Shown here one piece after another: positions 8,451-17,320 of a DNA stretch of 64,000 bases. The notes under the pieces were generated by a model. The model searched no databases, was not told where the DNA came from, and saw only the letters and a list, made by a program, of their open reading frames with translations. The position numbers were made by a program, and so were the translations under genes. The stretch is from Pleomorphomonas oryzae DSM 16300 (GTDB lineage Bacteria > Pseudomonadota > Alphaproteobacteria > Rhizobiales > Pleomorphomonadaceae), in NCBI RefSeq assembly GCF_000422965.1, contig NZ_AUHB01000019.1, positions 38,521 through 102,520 on the forward strand, given 5' to 3'. Position 1 is the first letter of the stretch. Each line of letters starts with the position of its first letter.

Positions 8451-9378
8451 CGAAGCGCCTCATGAGCCTGCGCTGGATCAGCGCGATGACCAGGACGATC
8501 AGGAACAGGATCACTGACACCGCCGAAGCGTAGCCGAGTTTCTGCTCCTCGAAGCCGGCGCGCACCATGTAGTGGACGACGGTCTCGGTCGACGACTTCG
8601 GTCCGCCCTGTGTCAGGATGGCGACCTGCGTGTAGAGCTTGAAGGCCTGGATGGTGGTGATCACCAGCACGAACACATGGGTCGGCCTAAGGCCCGGCAT
8701 GGTGACATGCCAGAAGCGGCCCCAGCGACCGGCGCCATCGATGCGAGCGGCGTCATAAAGTTCGTCGGGAATGCCCTGCATGCCGGCGAGATAGATGATC
8801 ATCTGGAAGCCGTAGGCCTGCCAGGCCGACAGCAGCACGATGGAAAACATCGCCCAGTTCGGATCGCCCAGCCAGTCGATCGGCTGGATATGCCCGCCAG
8901 ATAGCGACGCCAGAATCTGGTTGAGCGGACCGGTCGGGTACTGGAACAGCGTGCCCCAGATGACGCAGACGACCACCATCGACGTGATGGCCGGCAGGAA
9001 GAACATACCGCGGAACAGATTCCGGAACGGCAGTTTCTGATTGAGGATCAGCGCTGTCAGGAAGGCGAGCCCGCATTGTACCGGCAGCACCCAGAGCGTG
9101 AAGCGCGTGACGTTCCAGAGCGACGTCCAGAACAGATCGTCGCTCAGGATGCGCAGGAAATTGTTGAAGCCGACGAAGCGCACCGGCGTCGGCCGGGGCA
9201 CCAGCGGCTGGTTGGTCATCGCCGTCCAGAAGGACAGCAGGAAGGGCGTGATCAGGAAGACGGTCATCAGCACGACCGCCGGCGCCAGCATGCCTATTTC
9301 CTGCAGGAAACGCGGCCAGCCGACACGGGTGATGATGGAACGGCGGCGCCGCTTCGGTGGGATTGTCAGTGCGGACAT
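8443..9378 (-). CDS. Sugar ABC transporter permease (MalF type)
   Basis: The 311-residue inner-membrane protein has a basic N-terminus (PPKRRRRS), about six membrane segments and the EAA loop YDAARIDGAGRWG. The ATG at 9378 is preceded by GAGGGG. An in-frame extension to 9453 lacks a ribosome site and would run through the intergenic hairpin, so I reject it. It is the first permease after the binding-protein gene of the fructoside operon. Confidence 0.92.
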   Translation of the reverse strand: MSALTIPPKRRRRSIITRVGWPRFLQEIGMLAPAVVLMTVFLITPFLLSFWTAMTNQPLVPRPTPVRFVGFNNFLRILSDDLFWTSLWNVTRFTLWVLPVQCGLAFLTALILNQKLPFRNLFRGMFFLPAITSMVVVCVIWGTLFQYPTGPLNQILASLSGGHIQPIDWLGDPNWAMFSIVLLSAWQAYGFQMIIYLAGMQGIPDELYDAARIDGAGRWGRFWHVTMPGLRPTHVFVLVITTIQAFKLYTQVAILTQGGPKSSTETVVHYMVRAGFEEQKLGYASAVSVILFLIVLVIALIQRRLMRRFDV

Positions 9379-9410
9379 GAGCCCCTCGCCAAGCGATGGT
9401 GGCAGGATGC

Positions 9411-9439
9411 GGCGCGCGCCTGAAGGGAGGGCGCGCGCC
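9411..9439 (-). terminator. Intercistronic hairpin after the binding-protein gene
   Basis: A perfect 10-bp G+C stem (9411-9420 with 9430-9439) lies between the binding-protein stop and the first permease. There is no T-run, so it more likely stabilises or attenuates the transcript than ends it. Confidence 0.65.
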
Positions 9440-9494
9440 GTTAGGCCGTGCAAAGACCCCGTCCTTGCGACGGACGGACCTCAGCGGGCGGACA

Positions 9495-10784
9495 TCAATT
9501 GCCGTCGAACGGCGGATAACCGTCGTTGTCGGCGATGTCCTCGTCGATCTTCTGGGCGGCAGCGGTCAGCGCCTTCTGCGTGTCCTCGCCGTTGAAGATC
9601 TGGTCGACGGCCTGCATGAAAGCGGAGGTGATGGTCGGATAGGCCGGGTGCGGCGGGCGTGGCACGGCCACCTTGGATGCCTGCTCGAAAGCGACAGCCA
9701 TCGGCCCGCCTTCCGCATAGAGCGGCGACTGGGCGGCAAAGCTCTTGAGGCCGGGATAGGCGCTCTGGCTCACCGCGTAGTCGCGATAGTCCTTGTCCTT
9801 CAGGAGGAAGCTCAGGAACTTGCCGGCGATGTCGGGATGCTCGGACTGGGTGGTGATCGCCCAGATCCAGGTGCCGTCGGGGCTGGCGCTCTTGTCGCCG
9901 AACTTCGGCAGCGGCATCACCACCACGTCGTCCTTCATCTTGGCGGCGGCTTCGGCGTAGAACCAGTGGCCGCCCCAGGCGAGCGCTGCCGGCTGACCGT
10001 CGGCGTAGAACTGGTTGGTACCCGACGACATCGGCACGACCCAGCCGTTCTTCACCCAGGTCTGCATCATGGTGAGCGCATCGACGCAAGGCTTGCTGTC
10101 GAGCGCGCCCTCGGCCTTCCAGGTCTTGCGGTCGATCAGGTCGCAGCCGAAGGAGTTGAGGATCGGCTGGTAGGCGTAGGTCACCCACTCGGTCTTGATG
10201 CCATAGCCGCGGAAGGTGTCGATCGGCCATTTGACGCCATCCACCTTGGCCAGCTTGCCGAGATAGTCTTCGAACTCGGCGCGCGTCCAGGCGTCGTCCA
10301 CCGACTTCGGGATGCGGGCACCGATCTTCTCGAGATATTTCTTATTGCCGTAGAGCACCACCGAGCTGTCGGTCAGGCCGATGGCATAGAGCTCCTTGTC
10401 GATCGGGTAGGTGCCCTGGGCAATGTTGGACGCCGTCATGTCGTCAAGAAGGTCCTTGTCGACGTAGCTCTTGAGCGGCTTGAGGTAGCCCGACCAGACG
10501 TAGTTGGCGAGGAAGGGTGCATCGAGCTCCATGATGTCAGGCAGTTGCTTGGACATCACCGCCGACGAGAACTTCTCGTTGTAAGCATCGTGCGGTGCGT
10601 AGATCAGCTCGATGTCGACATCCGGATTGGCCGCCTCGAAGCGTTCGGCGACCTTGCCGTAGAGCGCCACCCAGCCGGGATCACCTTGGTGCATCATGCG
10701 CACCACAGTCTTGGCATCGGCGGCGGCCGTCAGCGCCATCAGTGCGGTTGTGGCGGCAAAGACGCTAAGTAAACGATTACCCAT
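9495..10784 (-). CDS. Sugar ABC transporter substrate-binding protein (family 1)
   Basis: The 429-residue periplasmic protein starts with a signal peptide that should be cut after ALTAAADA near residue 24. The mature part has the binding-protein family 1 layout (LPDIMELDAPFLANYV, a WKAEGALDS segment, LAWGGHWFYAEAA). It is the first transporter gene of the fructoside operon. The neighbouring GH32 enzyme and ROK kinase suggest a fructose-containing oligosaccharide as ligand; this is inference. A LacI-type palindrome (10769-10780) lies inside codons 2-5, so the operator overlaps the coding start. Confidence 0.93.
   Translation of the reverse strand: MGNRLLSVFAATTALMALTAAADAKTVVRMMHQGDPGWVALYGKVAERFEAANPDVDIELIYAPHDAYNEKFSSAVMSKQLPDIMELDAPFLANYVWSGYLKPLKSYVDKDLLDDMTASNIAQGTYPIDKELYAIGLTDSSVVLYGNKKYLEKIGARIPKSVDDAWTRAEFEDYLGKLAKVDGVKWPIDTFRGYGIKTEWVTYAYQPILNSFGCDLIDRKTWKAEGALDSKPCVDALTMMQTWVKNGWVVPMSSGTNQFYADGQPAALAWGGHWFYAEAAAKMKDDVVVMPLPKFGDKSASPDGTWIWAITTQSEHPDIAGKFLSFLLKDKDYRDYAVSQSAYPGLKSFAAQSPLYAEGGPMAVAFEQASKVAVPRPPHPAYPTITSAFMQAVDQIFNGEDTQKALTAAAQKIDEDIADNDGYPPFDGN
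10769..10780 (-). promoter_or_regulatory. LacI-type operator candidate at the binding-protein start
   Basis: GTAAACGATTAC is a 12-bp palindrome matching at 10 of 12 positions with the central CG typical of LacI-family operators. It lies immediately inside the binding-protein reading frame. A related half-conserved copy occurs at 11899-11910 upstream of the lacI-type gene. Confidence 0.5.
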
Positions 10785-10826
10785 GATGAAAGTCTCCTCC
10801 GTTTCTTCCTCGGTTTCAGGTCCAGC

Positions 10827-11825
10827 TCAGACCGAAGCCCTCTCCACAAGCTGGAATGGGAGCAATTTCAGCCCCCTCTCCGGCGGTTCGTCCGCCTGAA
10901 GTATTTCCGCCGCCAGCCGGCCCATGGCGCGGTGGGGCAGGGCCATGGTGGTCAGCGGCGGGTCGAGCCGCGTGACGATGTCGATCTGATTGTCGAAGCC
11001 CGCGACCGCGACGTCGTCGGGGATACCCGCTCCCACTTTGCGGAGCGCGGTGTAGACCTCCATGGCCACGCGATCGTTGCCGCAAAGAATGGCGTCCGGC
11101 CGATCGGGTCCGGCCATCAGGTCCGCGACATGCTGGGCGACCAGACTGCGCGCCCGATCGGCGTAGATGGCGCGCTTGACAGCCGGCAACACGGCGACCG
11201 GCTCGAGACCGGCTTCTCCGAGCGCGGTCCGGAAGCCACGCTCGCGCAGCTCGCCGGCCAGAAGCCCCGGCAGATTGATGAAGGAGATCTTGCGCCGACC
11301 GGCGTTGATCAGGTGGCTGGCGATGATGTGGCCGGCCGCTTCCTCGTCGGGCACCAGCGACGTCACGCGTCCGGTCGCGTCGCGGCAGTTGATCATCACC
11401 CCGATATGGTCGGCGAGTTCGGGTGGGATGGCTACTTCCTTGTGATACATCGCCGCGTAACCGATGGCGCGGGGTCGGAAGCGGCTGACATCGTCGTAGA
11501 CCTTGGCGATGTCGCGGTCGCTACCGATCGTGGTGAAGAACACCGAGAGGTCGGCCTTGCGGGCGGAATTGTCGAGGCCGCGAATGATCTCGGTGGCGAA
11601 AGGCGAGGTGAGCAGTTCATCGCCGATAATGGCGATCAGCGGCATCCAGCCCTGCCGCATGCTGCGCGCGGCGAAATTGGTGACATAGCCGAGTTCCTCG
11701 GCGATCTTGCAGATCCGATCGCGCGTCTCGTCGGCCATCCGGGCCGAGCCGCCGTGCAATGCGCCGGAGACGGTCTTGACCGACACCCCGGCGATGCTGG
11801 CGATATCCTGCAGCGAAACGGTCAC
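10827..11825 (-). CDS. LacI-family transcriptional regulator of the fructoside locus
   Basis: The 332-residue repressor has the N-terminal helix-turn-helix SLQDIASIAGVSVKTVSGAL and a hinge near residue 50. The periplasmic-binding-protein-like effector domain ends in an IDIVTRLDPPLTTMALPH stretch. I choose the GTG at 11825 because GGAGGGG precedes it by nine bases. The upstream ATG at 11876 would add 17 residues in front of the HTH. It lies in the same direction as the binding-protein gene, 42 bases upstream of it, and palindromes at 10769-10780 and 11899-11910 are candidate binding sites. Confidence 0.92.
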   Translation of the reverse strand: MTVSLQDIASIAGVSVKTVSGALHGGSARMADETRDRICKIAEELGYVTNFAARSMRQGWMPLIAIIGDELLTSPFATEIIRGLDNSARKADLSVFFTTIGSDRDIAKVYDDVSRFRPRAIGYAAMYHKEVAIPPELADHIGVMINCRDATGRVTSLVPDEEAAGHIIASHLINAGRRKISFINLPGLLAGELRERGFRTALGEAGLEPVAVLPAVKRAIYADRARSLVAQHVADLMAGPDRPDAILCGNDRVAMEVYTALRKVGAGIPDDVAVAGFDNQIDIVTRLDPPLTTMALPHRAMGRLAAEILQADEPPERGLKLLPFQLVERASV

Positions 11826-11898
11826 GAGTGGTTTCCCCTCCCAGGGCGCCGACGCTTTACCGAGACGGCTCTTCATTCCTCGTCGGTAGGTGGCTTGA

Positions 11899-11910
11899 GT
11901 TATCGTTTAC
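11899..11910 (-). promoter_or_regulatory. LacI-type operator candidate upstream of the regulator
   Basis: GTTATCGTTTAC shares nine of twelve positions with the palindrome at 10769-10780 read as GTAATCGTTTAC and differs mainly in the left half. It sits 74 bases upstream of the GTG start of the LacI regulator, where autoregulation would act. Confidence 0.4.
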
Positions 11911-11949
11911 CCAATGCCATCGCTGCGAGATCTTGTCAAGGCATTCGAA

Positions 11950-12924
11950 CTACGCCCTTTGAAGGGAAAAGCCATCAGTCCGCAACCTCTGGCGTTCTTC
12001 CTTCCAGAGGAAGGCTGCGCCTCGGACGCCGGAGCTGTCGCCATGCTTGGCCTTGCGGATAGGCGTCGCCACGCTGTCGGAGAAGACGAGGCGGCTGCCC
12101 TCGCCCTGCCAGAGGTTGGTGCGGGTTGAGAGAAGCTTCGGCACGTCGTCATAGAGCTCGTCGACATTGCTCATGCCGCCGCCCAGCACGAACACATCCG
12201 GATCGACCAGGTCGATGATCAGCGCCAGCGACCGGGCGAGGCGATCGACATAGCGACCGTAGACCTCGAGAGCGACCGGATCGCCGGCTCGCTTCAGCGC
12301 GATCACCTCGGAGGCCTTGCGATCGATGCCGGTGGTGGTCTTGTAGTCAAGCTCGAAGCCGGTGCCCGAACAGAACATTTCCAGGCAACCGTTGCGGCCG
12401 CACCAGCACCTGGGGCCGGGATACTCGCCCTCTTTCGGCCAAGGCAACGAATAGTGGCCGATCTCGCCGGCCAGCCCCTGAAAGCCGGCGTGGCTCTTGC
12501 CCTTGATGGCGATGCCACCGCCATGGCCGGTACCCAGGATGATGCCGACCACCACATCGAGGCCGGCGCCGGCGCCATCGATCGCCTCGGAGACGGCCAG
12601 GCAATTGCCGTCGTTGGCAAGCCGCACCGGCCGCTGCAGCGCGGCTTCGAGATCGCGACCGAGCGGCTGACCGTTCAACCAGAAGGCGTTGGAGTTGCGG
12701 ATGAGGCCGGTCAGCGGGTTGGGACTGCCGGGCAGGCCGATGCCGACGCTACCCTTCTGGCCGGTCGCCTTTTCCACATGGGCTACCAGATCGACCACCG
12801 CCCGGATCGAGGCGTCATAATCCTCGCGCGGCGTTGCGATACGGTGGCGGCAGAGCTCGACGCCCTCGGCATCAAGCCCCACCACCTCCATCTTCGTCCC
12901 GCCCCAGTCGATCCCGATATACAT
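11950..12924 (-). CDS. ROK-family sugar kinase (fructokinase/mannokinase type)
   Basis: The 324-residue kinase has the N-terminal phosphate loop DWGGTKMEVV, the catalytic-region aspartate in LANDGNCLAVSEA, the ATP-site stretch GIILGTGHGGGI and the ROK zinc signature CWCGRNGCLE with upstream histidine GEIGHYSL. ROK kinases of this type phosphorylate fructose, mannose or glucose. It lies between the ATPase gene (12951-13949) and the LacI regulator. Fructose from the GH32 reaction or mannose from the divergent GH38 operon are both reasonable substrates, and sequence alone cannot decide. Confidence 0.9.
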   Translation of the reverse strand: MYIGIDWGGTKMEVVGLDAEGVELCRHRIATPREDYDASIRAVVDLVAHVEKATGQKGSVGIGLPGSPNPLTGLIRNSNAFWLNGQPLGRDLEAALQRPVRLANDGNCLAVSEAIDGAGAGLDVVVGIILGTGHGGGIAIKGKSHAGFQGLAGEIGHYSLPWPKEGEYPGPRCWCGRNGCLEMFCSGTGFELDYKTTTGIDRKASEVIALKRAGDPVALEVYGRYVDRLARSLALIIDLVDPDVFVLGGGMSNVDELYDDVPKLLSTRTNLWQGEGSRLVFSDSVATPIRKAKHGDSSGVRGAAFLWKEERQRLRTDGFSLQRA

Positions 12925-12950
12925 CCAGCCTCTCCCCGTCGGTTCCCGGA

Positions 12951-13949
12951 CTAAAGGGCGTTGCCGTCGACGCCGAAGCGGTGCAAATGCCCGTCCTCCG
13001 GGGTCAGCACAACGTCGTCCCCAGCAGCCACCGGCATGTCGCCAACCGTGCGGGCCGTGATCCGGCTGGCGTCGGCCATCTCGACGTGGATGAAAGTGTC
13101 ACTGCCCAGATGCTCGGCGGAAATCACTCGGCCGCGCCAGCCATCGCCATCGCGACTGACGACAAGATGCTCGGGGCGGACGCCGATGGTATCAGCGCCG
13201 GCCTTGCTGGCGAGATCGCCGGTGATGAAATTCATCTGTGGCGACCCGATGAAGCCGGCGACGAATAGATTGGCTGGCGAACGGTAGAGATCGAGCGGTG
13301 CGCCGACCTGTTCGAGACGGCCGGCGTTCAGCACGGCGATCTTGTCGGCCATGGTCATGGCCTCGGTCTGGTCGTGCGTCACATAAATGGTCGTGGTGCC
13401 AAGCCGCTGCTGCAACTCGCGGATCTCCACGCGCATCTGCACACGCAGCTTGGCATCGAGGTTGGAAAGCGGCTCGTCGAACAGAAAGACCTTGGGGTCG
13501 CGGACGATGGCGCGGCCCATGGCGACGCGTTGACGCTGCCCGCCGGATAGCGCCACCGGTTTGCGCTCGAGTTGGCGCGTCAGGTCGAGGATGGTGGCTG
13601 CCTTGCCAACGCGGTCCTGGATCTCGGCCCTGGGTCGGCCGGCGAGTTTCAGGGCAAAACCCATGTTGGCGGCGACGTTCATGTGCGGATAAAGCGCGTA
13701 GTTTTGGAACACCATGGCGATGTCCCGGTCCTTGGGCGCCAGGTCGTTGACCACCTTGTCGTCGATGCGGATTTCGCCGCTCCTGATGGTTTCGAGGCCA
13801 GCGACGCACCGCAACAACGTCGATTTGCCGCAGCCGGACGGACCGACGAGAGCCACGAATTCACCGTCGGCGATGTCGATCGAGATGTCGTGCAACACCT
13901 CAAGCGCGCCATAGGCCTTGCGCAGATTCCTGATTTCGACGGTGGCCAT
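12951..13949 (-). CDS. Sugar ABC transporter ATP-binding protein (MsmK/UgpC type)
   Basis: The 332-residue CUT1 ATPase has Walker [11 protein letters not shown]-loop [12 protein letters not shown], signature [14 protein letters not shown] and Walker [16 protein letters not shown]. The C-terminal TOBE-type regulatory domain contains TIGVRPEHL. The ATG at 13949 has GGGAGG upstream; an in-frame ATG at 13985 lacks a ribosome site. It is divergent from the mannoside transporter operon (14066-17273), which lacks an ATPase, so this protein probably serves that system. It is close in sequence to the ATPase at 4800-5849. Confidence 0.94.
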   Translation of the reverse strand: MATVEIRNLRKAYGALEVLHDISIDIADGEFVALVGPSGCGKSTLLRCVAGLETIRSGEIRIDDKVVNDLAPKDRDIAMVFQNYALYPHMNVAANMGFALKLAGRPRAEIQDRVGKAATILDLTRQLERKPVALSGGQRQRVAMGRAIVRDPKVFLFDEPLSNLDAKLRVQMRVEIRELQQRLGTTTIYVTHDQTEAMTMADKIAVLNAGRLEQVGAPLDLYRSPANLFVAGFIGSPQMNFITGDLASKAGADTIGVRPEHLVVSRDGDGWRGRVISAEHLGSDTFIHVEMADASRITARTVGDMPVAAGDDVVLTPEDGHLHRFGVDGNAL

Positions 13950-14065
13950 GCGAACCTCCCAGACGCTGGCTTGACAACAAAACAAAGTGATTTAATCTAA
14001 TTGGCGTTGGTTTGGGAAGCCGAAATTTTGAGGAGCGGCTTCCGCGCCTTCTGGGAGGAAAAGCG
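13950..14065 (+). promoter_or_regulatory. Divergent promoter region, ATPase / mannoside operon
   Basis: On the plus strand TTGACA (13971-13976) is followed after 16 bases by TAATCT (13993-13998), a plausible -35/-10 pair for the mannoside operon. GATTTAATC (13989-13997), a short perfect palindrome with an odd centre, overlaps the -10 and could be a repressor contact. Confidence 0.4.
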
Positions 14066-15361
14066 ATGAAGAAATCTCTGCTAGCGGCGCTCGCCGCGGC
14101 CACGGCGCTTGGCTGCCTGCCGGTTGCCGCCGAGGATCTCATTACCAGCGATCGCGTCGGGCCCTCCGATGCGCCGAAGAAGATGGTGTTCCGCCTGACG
14201 GGCGACGGCCCGTCGAGCACCGATCCGACCTGGGCGGCCGGCTACTCCAAACTCTATACGCAGTTCATCAACAACCATCCCGGCTGGCAGCTCGAACTGC
14301 AGATGATGACCGGCGATATCAGTCAAGAGCAGGCGCGTATGCTGGAGCAGGCCAAGGCCGGCCATGCACCTGATTGCGCCGCCGTCGACAGCTTCGTACT
14401 GCCGCTGTTCAAGCAGGCCGGCGTGCTGAAGTCGCTATCGCCCTATTTCAAGAAGGAAGAGATCGACCAGCTGTTCCCGTTCGTCCGCGAAGGCGTAACC
14501 GGCAAGGACGGCCAGATCTATGCCTGGTGGTGGTCGACCGATCTTCGCGTGCTCTATCGCAACAAGGAAATCGTACCGAACGAACCGGTGACCTGGGCTG
14601 ACACCAAGGCGGCCGGCTTGAAGTCGGTCGAGGCCGGCATGGAAGGCATCCTGTTTAACGGCAGCCGCTACGAGGGAACCGCCTTCGACTGGCTCGGCAA
14701 TTTCTGGGGTCAGGGTGGCAAGCTAGTCGATGATGCCGGTAAGCCGATCTTCGCGGACGCTGCCAACCGCGACAAGTTCGTCAAGGCCGTCAATTACTAT
14801 CGCGACCTCGTCGAGTCCGGCGCCGCCCCCAAGCGCGTCACCACCATCGGCAACTATGATGACCTCAACGCCGCGGCTGTGGCAGGCACGACGGCGCTGT
14901 TCGTTGGCGGCAACTGGCAACTTCGCCAGCTGCAGAATTCCATGGACCCCGAAGAGTTTGCCAAGTGGACCTTCTCGATGCTGCCGGGCATCACGGCCGA
15001 TCAGCGGTCGACCGGCACCGGCGGCTGGACGGTCGCGGCCTTCTCCTCGGATCCGGAAAAGGTTGAGATGTGCGCCGCGCTTGCCCGTGAGATCTATATG
15101 GGCCCGGCCAACGCGCTGCAGGAACAGCTGCCGACCCGCGCCGACCTCTATGACAAGTATGACGTCTTCAAGAGTGAGGCCAACCAGACCTTCGCCAAGG
15201 CTTTGAAGGTCGGCCAGGCCCGGCCCGGCGTGCTGATCTATCCGGAAATCTCCAACCAGATCCAGATCATGATGGGCAAGGTGCTGACCGGTGCCGCGGC
15301 GACCGACGCTGCCGTCGACGACGCTTACAAGGCATCGCTCGACGCCTACGCACGGCTCTGA
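14066..15361 (+). CDS. Sugar ABC transporter substrate-binding protein (mannoside locus)
   Basis: The 431-residue exported protein begins MKKSLLAALAAATALG, with a signal cut near residue 22 (PVAA-ED). A lipobox-like ALGC at residues 15-18 makes a lipoprotein conceivable. The mature part has family 1 binding-protein features (WWWSTDLRVLYRNKEIV, GGNWQLRQLQNSM, GTGGWTVAAFSSD). The ATG at 14066 follows GGGAGGAAAAGCG; an upstream in-frame start at 14012 lacks this. It is followed by two permease genes and a GH38 alpha-mannosidase, hence a mannose-containing oligosaccharide is the likely cargo. Confidence 0.92.
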   Translation: MKKSLLAALAAATALGCLPVAAEDLITSDRVGPSDAPKKMVFRLTGDGPSSTDPTWAAGYSKLYTQFINNHPGWQLELQMMTGDISQEQARMLEQAKAGHAPDCAAVDSFVLPLFKQAGVLKSLSPYFKKEEIDQLFPFVREGVTGKDGQIYAWWWSTDLRVLYRNKEIVPNEPVTWADTKAAGLKSVEAGMEGILFNGSRYEGTAFDWLGNFWGQGGKLVDDAGKPIFADAANRDKFVKAVNYYRDLVESGAAPKRVTTIGNYDDLNAAAVAGTTALFVGGNWQLRQLQNSMDPEEFAKWTFSMLPGITADQRSTGTGGWTVAAFSSDPEKVEMCAALAREIYMGPANALQEQLPTRADLYDKYDVFKSEANQTFAKALKVGQARPGVLIYPEISNQIQIMMGKVLTGAAATDAAVDDAYKASLDAYARL

Positions 15362-15367
15362 GCCTTT

Positions 15368-15396
15368 GCCGCCCGCCGTTCCTCCAGGCGGGCGGC
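15368..15396 (+). terminator. Intercistronic hairpin after the binding-protein gene
   Basis: A perfect 10-bp G+C stem (15368-15377 with 15387-15396) starts 7 bases after the stop codon and has no T-run. A second self-complementary stem (15445-15454 with 15461-15470) follows before the permease start. Confidence 0.65.
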
Positions 15397-15504
15397 ACTT
15401 AGTGGGATAGTGGCTCACCAAGGCTCCGGAGCCACCCCGCCGCGGGCGGCCGCCCAATTTGGCGGCCGCCTTCGCTTCGCCGAACCCTTGAACCCGAGGT
15501 GCCC

Positions 15505-16434
15505 ATGTCCGCACGCGCCATGAGCTCGAGATTGCCTTTCGTTGGGGCTGCAGGCCGGCACAACCGCGTTCCATCTCCCTATCCCTGGCTGATGCCGGTG
15601 ATCCTGGTGATGGGGCTGTTTTATCTCTATCCGGTGATCGACGTTTTTCGTTACGCCTTCACCGATCTGACGCTGTTGGGCGGCGAGGGCCACTACACGC
15701 TTTCCACGTTCGCCAATGTTCTGACCCGTCCCGAGCTTCAGCAGATCGTCTGGGTGACCTTCATCTTCACCGCCGGCTCGGTGATCGGCCAGCAGCTCCT
15801 TGGCCTTGCCATGGCGCTGGTCGTTGTTCGCTCGGAAAACCGCCATCTGTTCGGCACGACCATCCTGAGGACTACCGCGCTGATTGCCTGGGTGGTGCCA
15901 GGTATCGCCGGCGGCATCATTTGGAAGATGCTGTTCAATGAGGCGCCGTTCGGCGGGCTCAACTCGCTGCTGCGCTTCGCCGGCATGGCGCCGGTTCAGT
16001 GGCTGTCCGACCCAGACGTCGTCATGTGGTCGGTTGTCCTCTCCAATATCTGGCGCGGTACCGCCTTCTCCATGGTCGTGATGTACGCGGCGCTGAAGGC
16101 GATCGATCCCTCACTCTACGAGGCGGCCGAAGTGGATGGTGCCAACGGGCGTCAGCGGCTGTTCTTTGTGACGCTGCCACAGCTGAGACCGGCCATCCTG
16201 GTCAACATGATCCTGATCACCATCCAGACGCTCAATACCTTCGACGCGATCATCTCGCTGACCGGCGGTGGGCCGGGCCGCGCCACTGAAGTGCTGTCGC
16301 TCTACACCTTCAATGTGGTGTTCCGGAATTATGACCTCGCGGCCGGCAGCGTGCTGTCGATCCTGATGCTGATCATCAGCCTCGGCTTGGCGCTCGTCTA
16401 CGCTTCGTTCCTGCCGAAGGAGGAAAAGGCATGA
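15505..16434 (+). CDS. Sugar ABC transporter permease (MalF type, mannoside locus)
   Basis: The 309-residue membrane protein has about six hydrophobic helices. The first is WLMPVILVMGLFYLYPVI near residue 30, and the EAA loop reads YEAAEVDGANG. The ATG at 15505 follows GAGGT; a GTG six bases earlier and an ATG at 15520 are alternatives. It overlaps the next permease gene by four bases (ATGA), which indicates translational coupling. Confidence 0.92.
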   Translation: MSARAMSSRLPFVGAAGRHNRVPSPYPWLMPVILVMGLFYLYPVIDVFRYAFTDLTLLGGEGHYTLSTFANVLTRPELQQIVWVTFIFTAGSVIGQQLLGLAMALVVVRSENRHLFGTTILRTTALIAWVVPGIAGGIIWKMLFNEAPFGGLNSLLRFAGMAPVQWLSDPDVVMWSVVLSNIWRGTAFSMVVMYAALKAIDPSLYEAAEVDGANGRQRLFFVTLPQLRPAILVNMILITIQTLNTFDAIISLTGGGPGRATEVLSLYTFNVVFRNYDLAAGSVLSILMLIISLGLALVYASFLPKEEKA

Positions 16435-17273
16435 AACTCAGCACCCGCGATCGCCTCGGCGACATCCTGAGCTATGCCTTCATGGCCGTGATGTTCGTCT
16501 TCTTCTCTTGGCCATTGATCTGGCTGCTGTCCATGGCGCTCCGCACCCGCAAGGAAGTGTTCCTCGGCGTTGCCAGGCTGATTCCTAAATACCCAACGCT
16601 CGAAAATTTCACGATGGTGCTGACCTCCAGCCAGTTCCCGGTCTACCTGATCAATGCGCTGAAACTGTCCTGCCTGTCCGCCGTCGGCTGTCTGATCATT
16701 GCCGCGCCCGCCGCCTATGCCTTCTCCCGCTTCGACTTCAAGGGTAAGGGCGCCTGGATGCTCGGCATCCTCGCCTTCCAGATGATCTCGCCGCTGGTCA
16801 TCATGGTGCCGCTCTACCGCTACATGAGCCGGCTCGGCCTGATCGACAGCCACTTCGGCACCGTCATGGTCTACATCGCCCTCGGCGTGCCCATGGTTAC
16901 CTGGCTGCTCAAGGGCTACATGGACGGCATTCCGAAAAGCCTTGATGAGGCAGCCCTGATCGACGGCTGCAACCGTCTCTCGGTGTTCATCCGCATCATC
17001 CTGCCGCTATCGACGCCCGGCGTCGCCTCGGCCTTCATCATAACCGTGATCGCCGGCTGGTCGCAGTTCCTGGTGCCCTTCCTGCTGATCACCAAGGACT
17101 CGCTGGTCCCAATCGGCGTCGGCATCTTCCAGTATGCCGGCACGCAGAATGCCAGCACCATCCAGGTTCTCGCCGCTGCCTGCCTGATCTCGGTGGTGCC
17201 TGCGATCATCGCCTTTCTCGCCCTGCAACGCCTGATCCTCAGCGCCATGACGGCCGGCGCCGTCAAAGGATAG
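16431..17273 (+). CDS. Sugar ABC transporter permease (MalG type, mannoside locus)
   Basis: The 280-residue inner-membrane protein has about six helices, the EAA loop DEAALIDGCNRLS and the usual end SAMTAGAVKG. The loop has cysteine where alanine is common in this family (DGC for DGA). It is translationally coupled to the upstream permease by the ATGA overlap, and the GH38 gene follows 47 bases later. No ATPase gene follows; the divergent ATPase at 12951-13949 is the best candidate partner. Confidence 0.92.
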   Translation: MKLSTRDRLGDILSYAFMAVMFVFFSWPLIWLLSMALRTRKEVFLGVARLIPKYPTLENFTMVLTSSQFPVYLINALKLSCLSAVGCLIIAAPAAYAFSRFDFKGKGAWMLGILAFQMISPLVIMVPLYRYMSRLGLIDSHFGTVMVYIALGVPMVTWLLKGYMDGIPKSLDEAALIDGCNRLSVFIRIILPLSTPGVASAFIITVIAGWSQFLVPFLLITKDSLVPIGVGIFQYAGTQNASTIQVLAAACLISVVPAIIAFLALQRLILSAMTAGAVKG

Positions 17274-17320
17274 GGCGGGCCAGCTTCGCTTCATTTCGTG
17301 GTTTGAATTGGATGTCTCCC

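Noticed and set aside
15368..15470. Dispersed repeat element (REP-like) between transporter genes
   Set aside because: The hairpins at the five binding-protein junctions do not share sequence, so they are not copies of one repeat.
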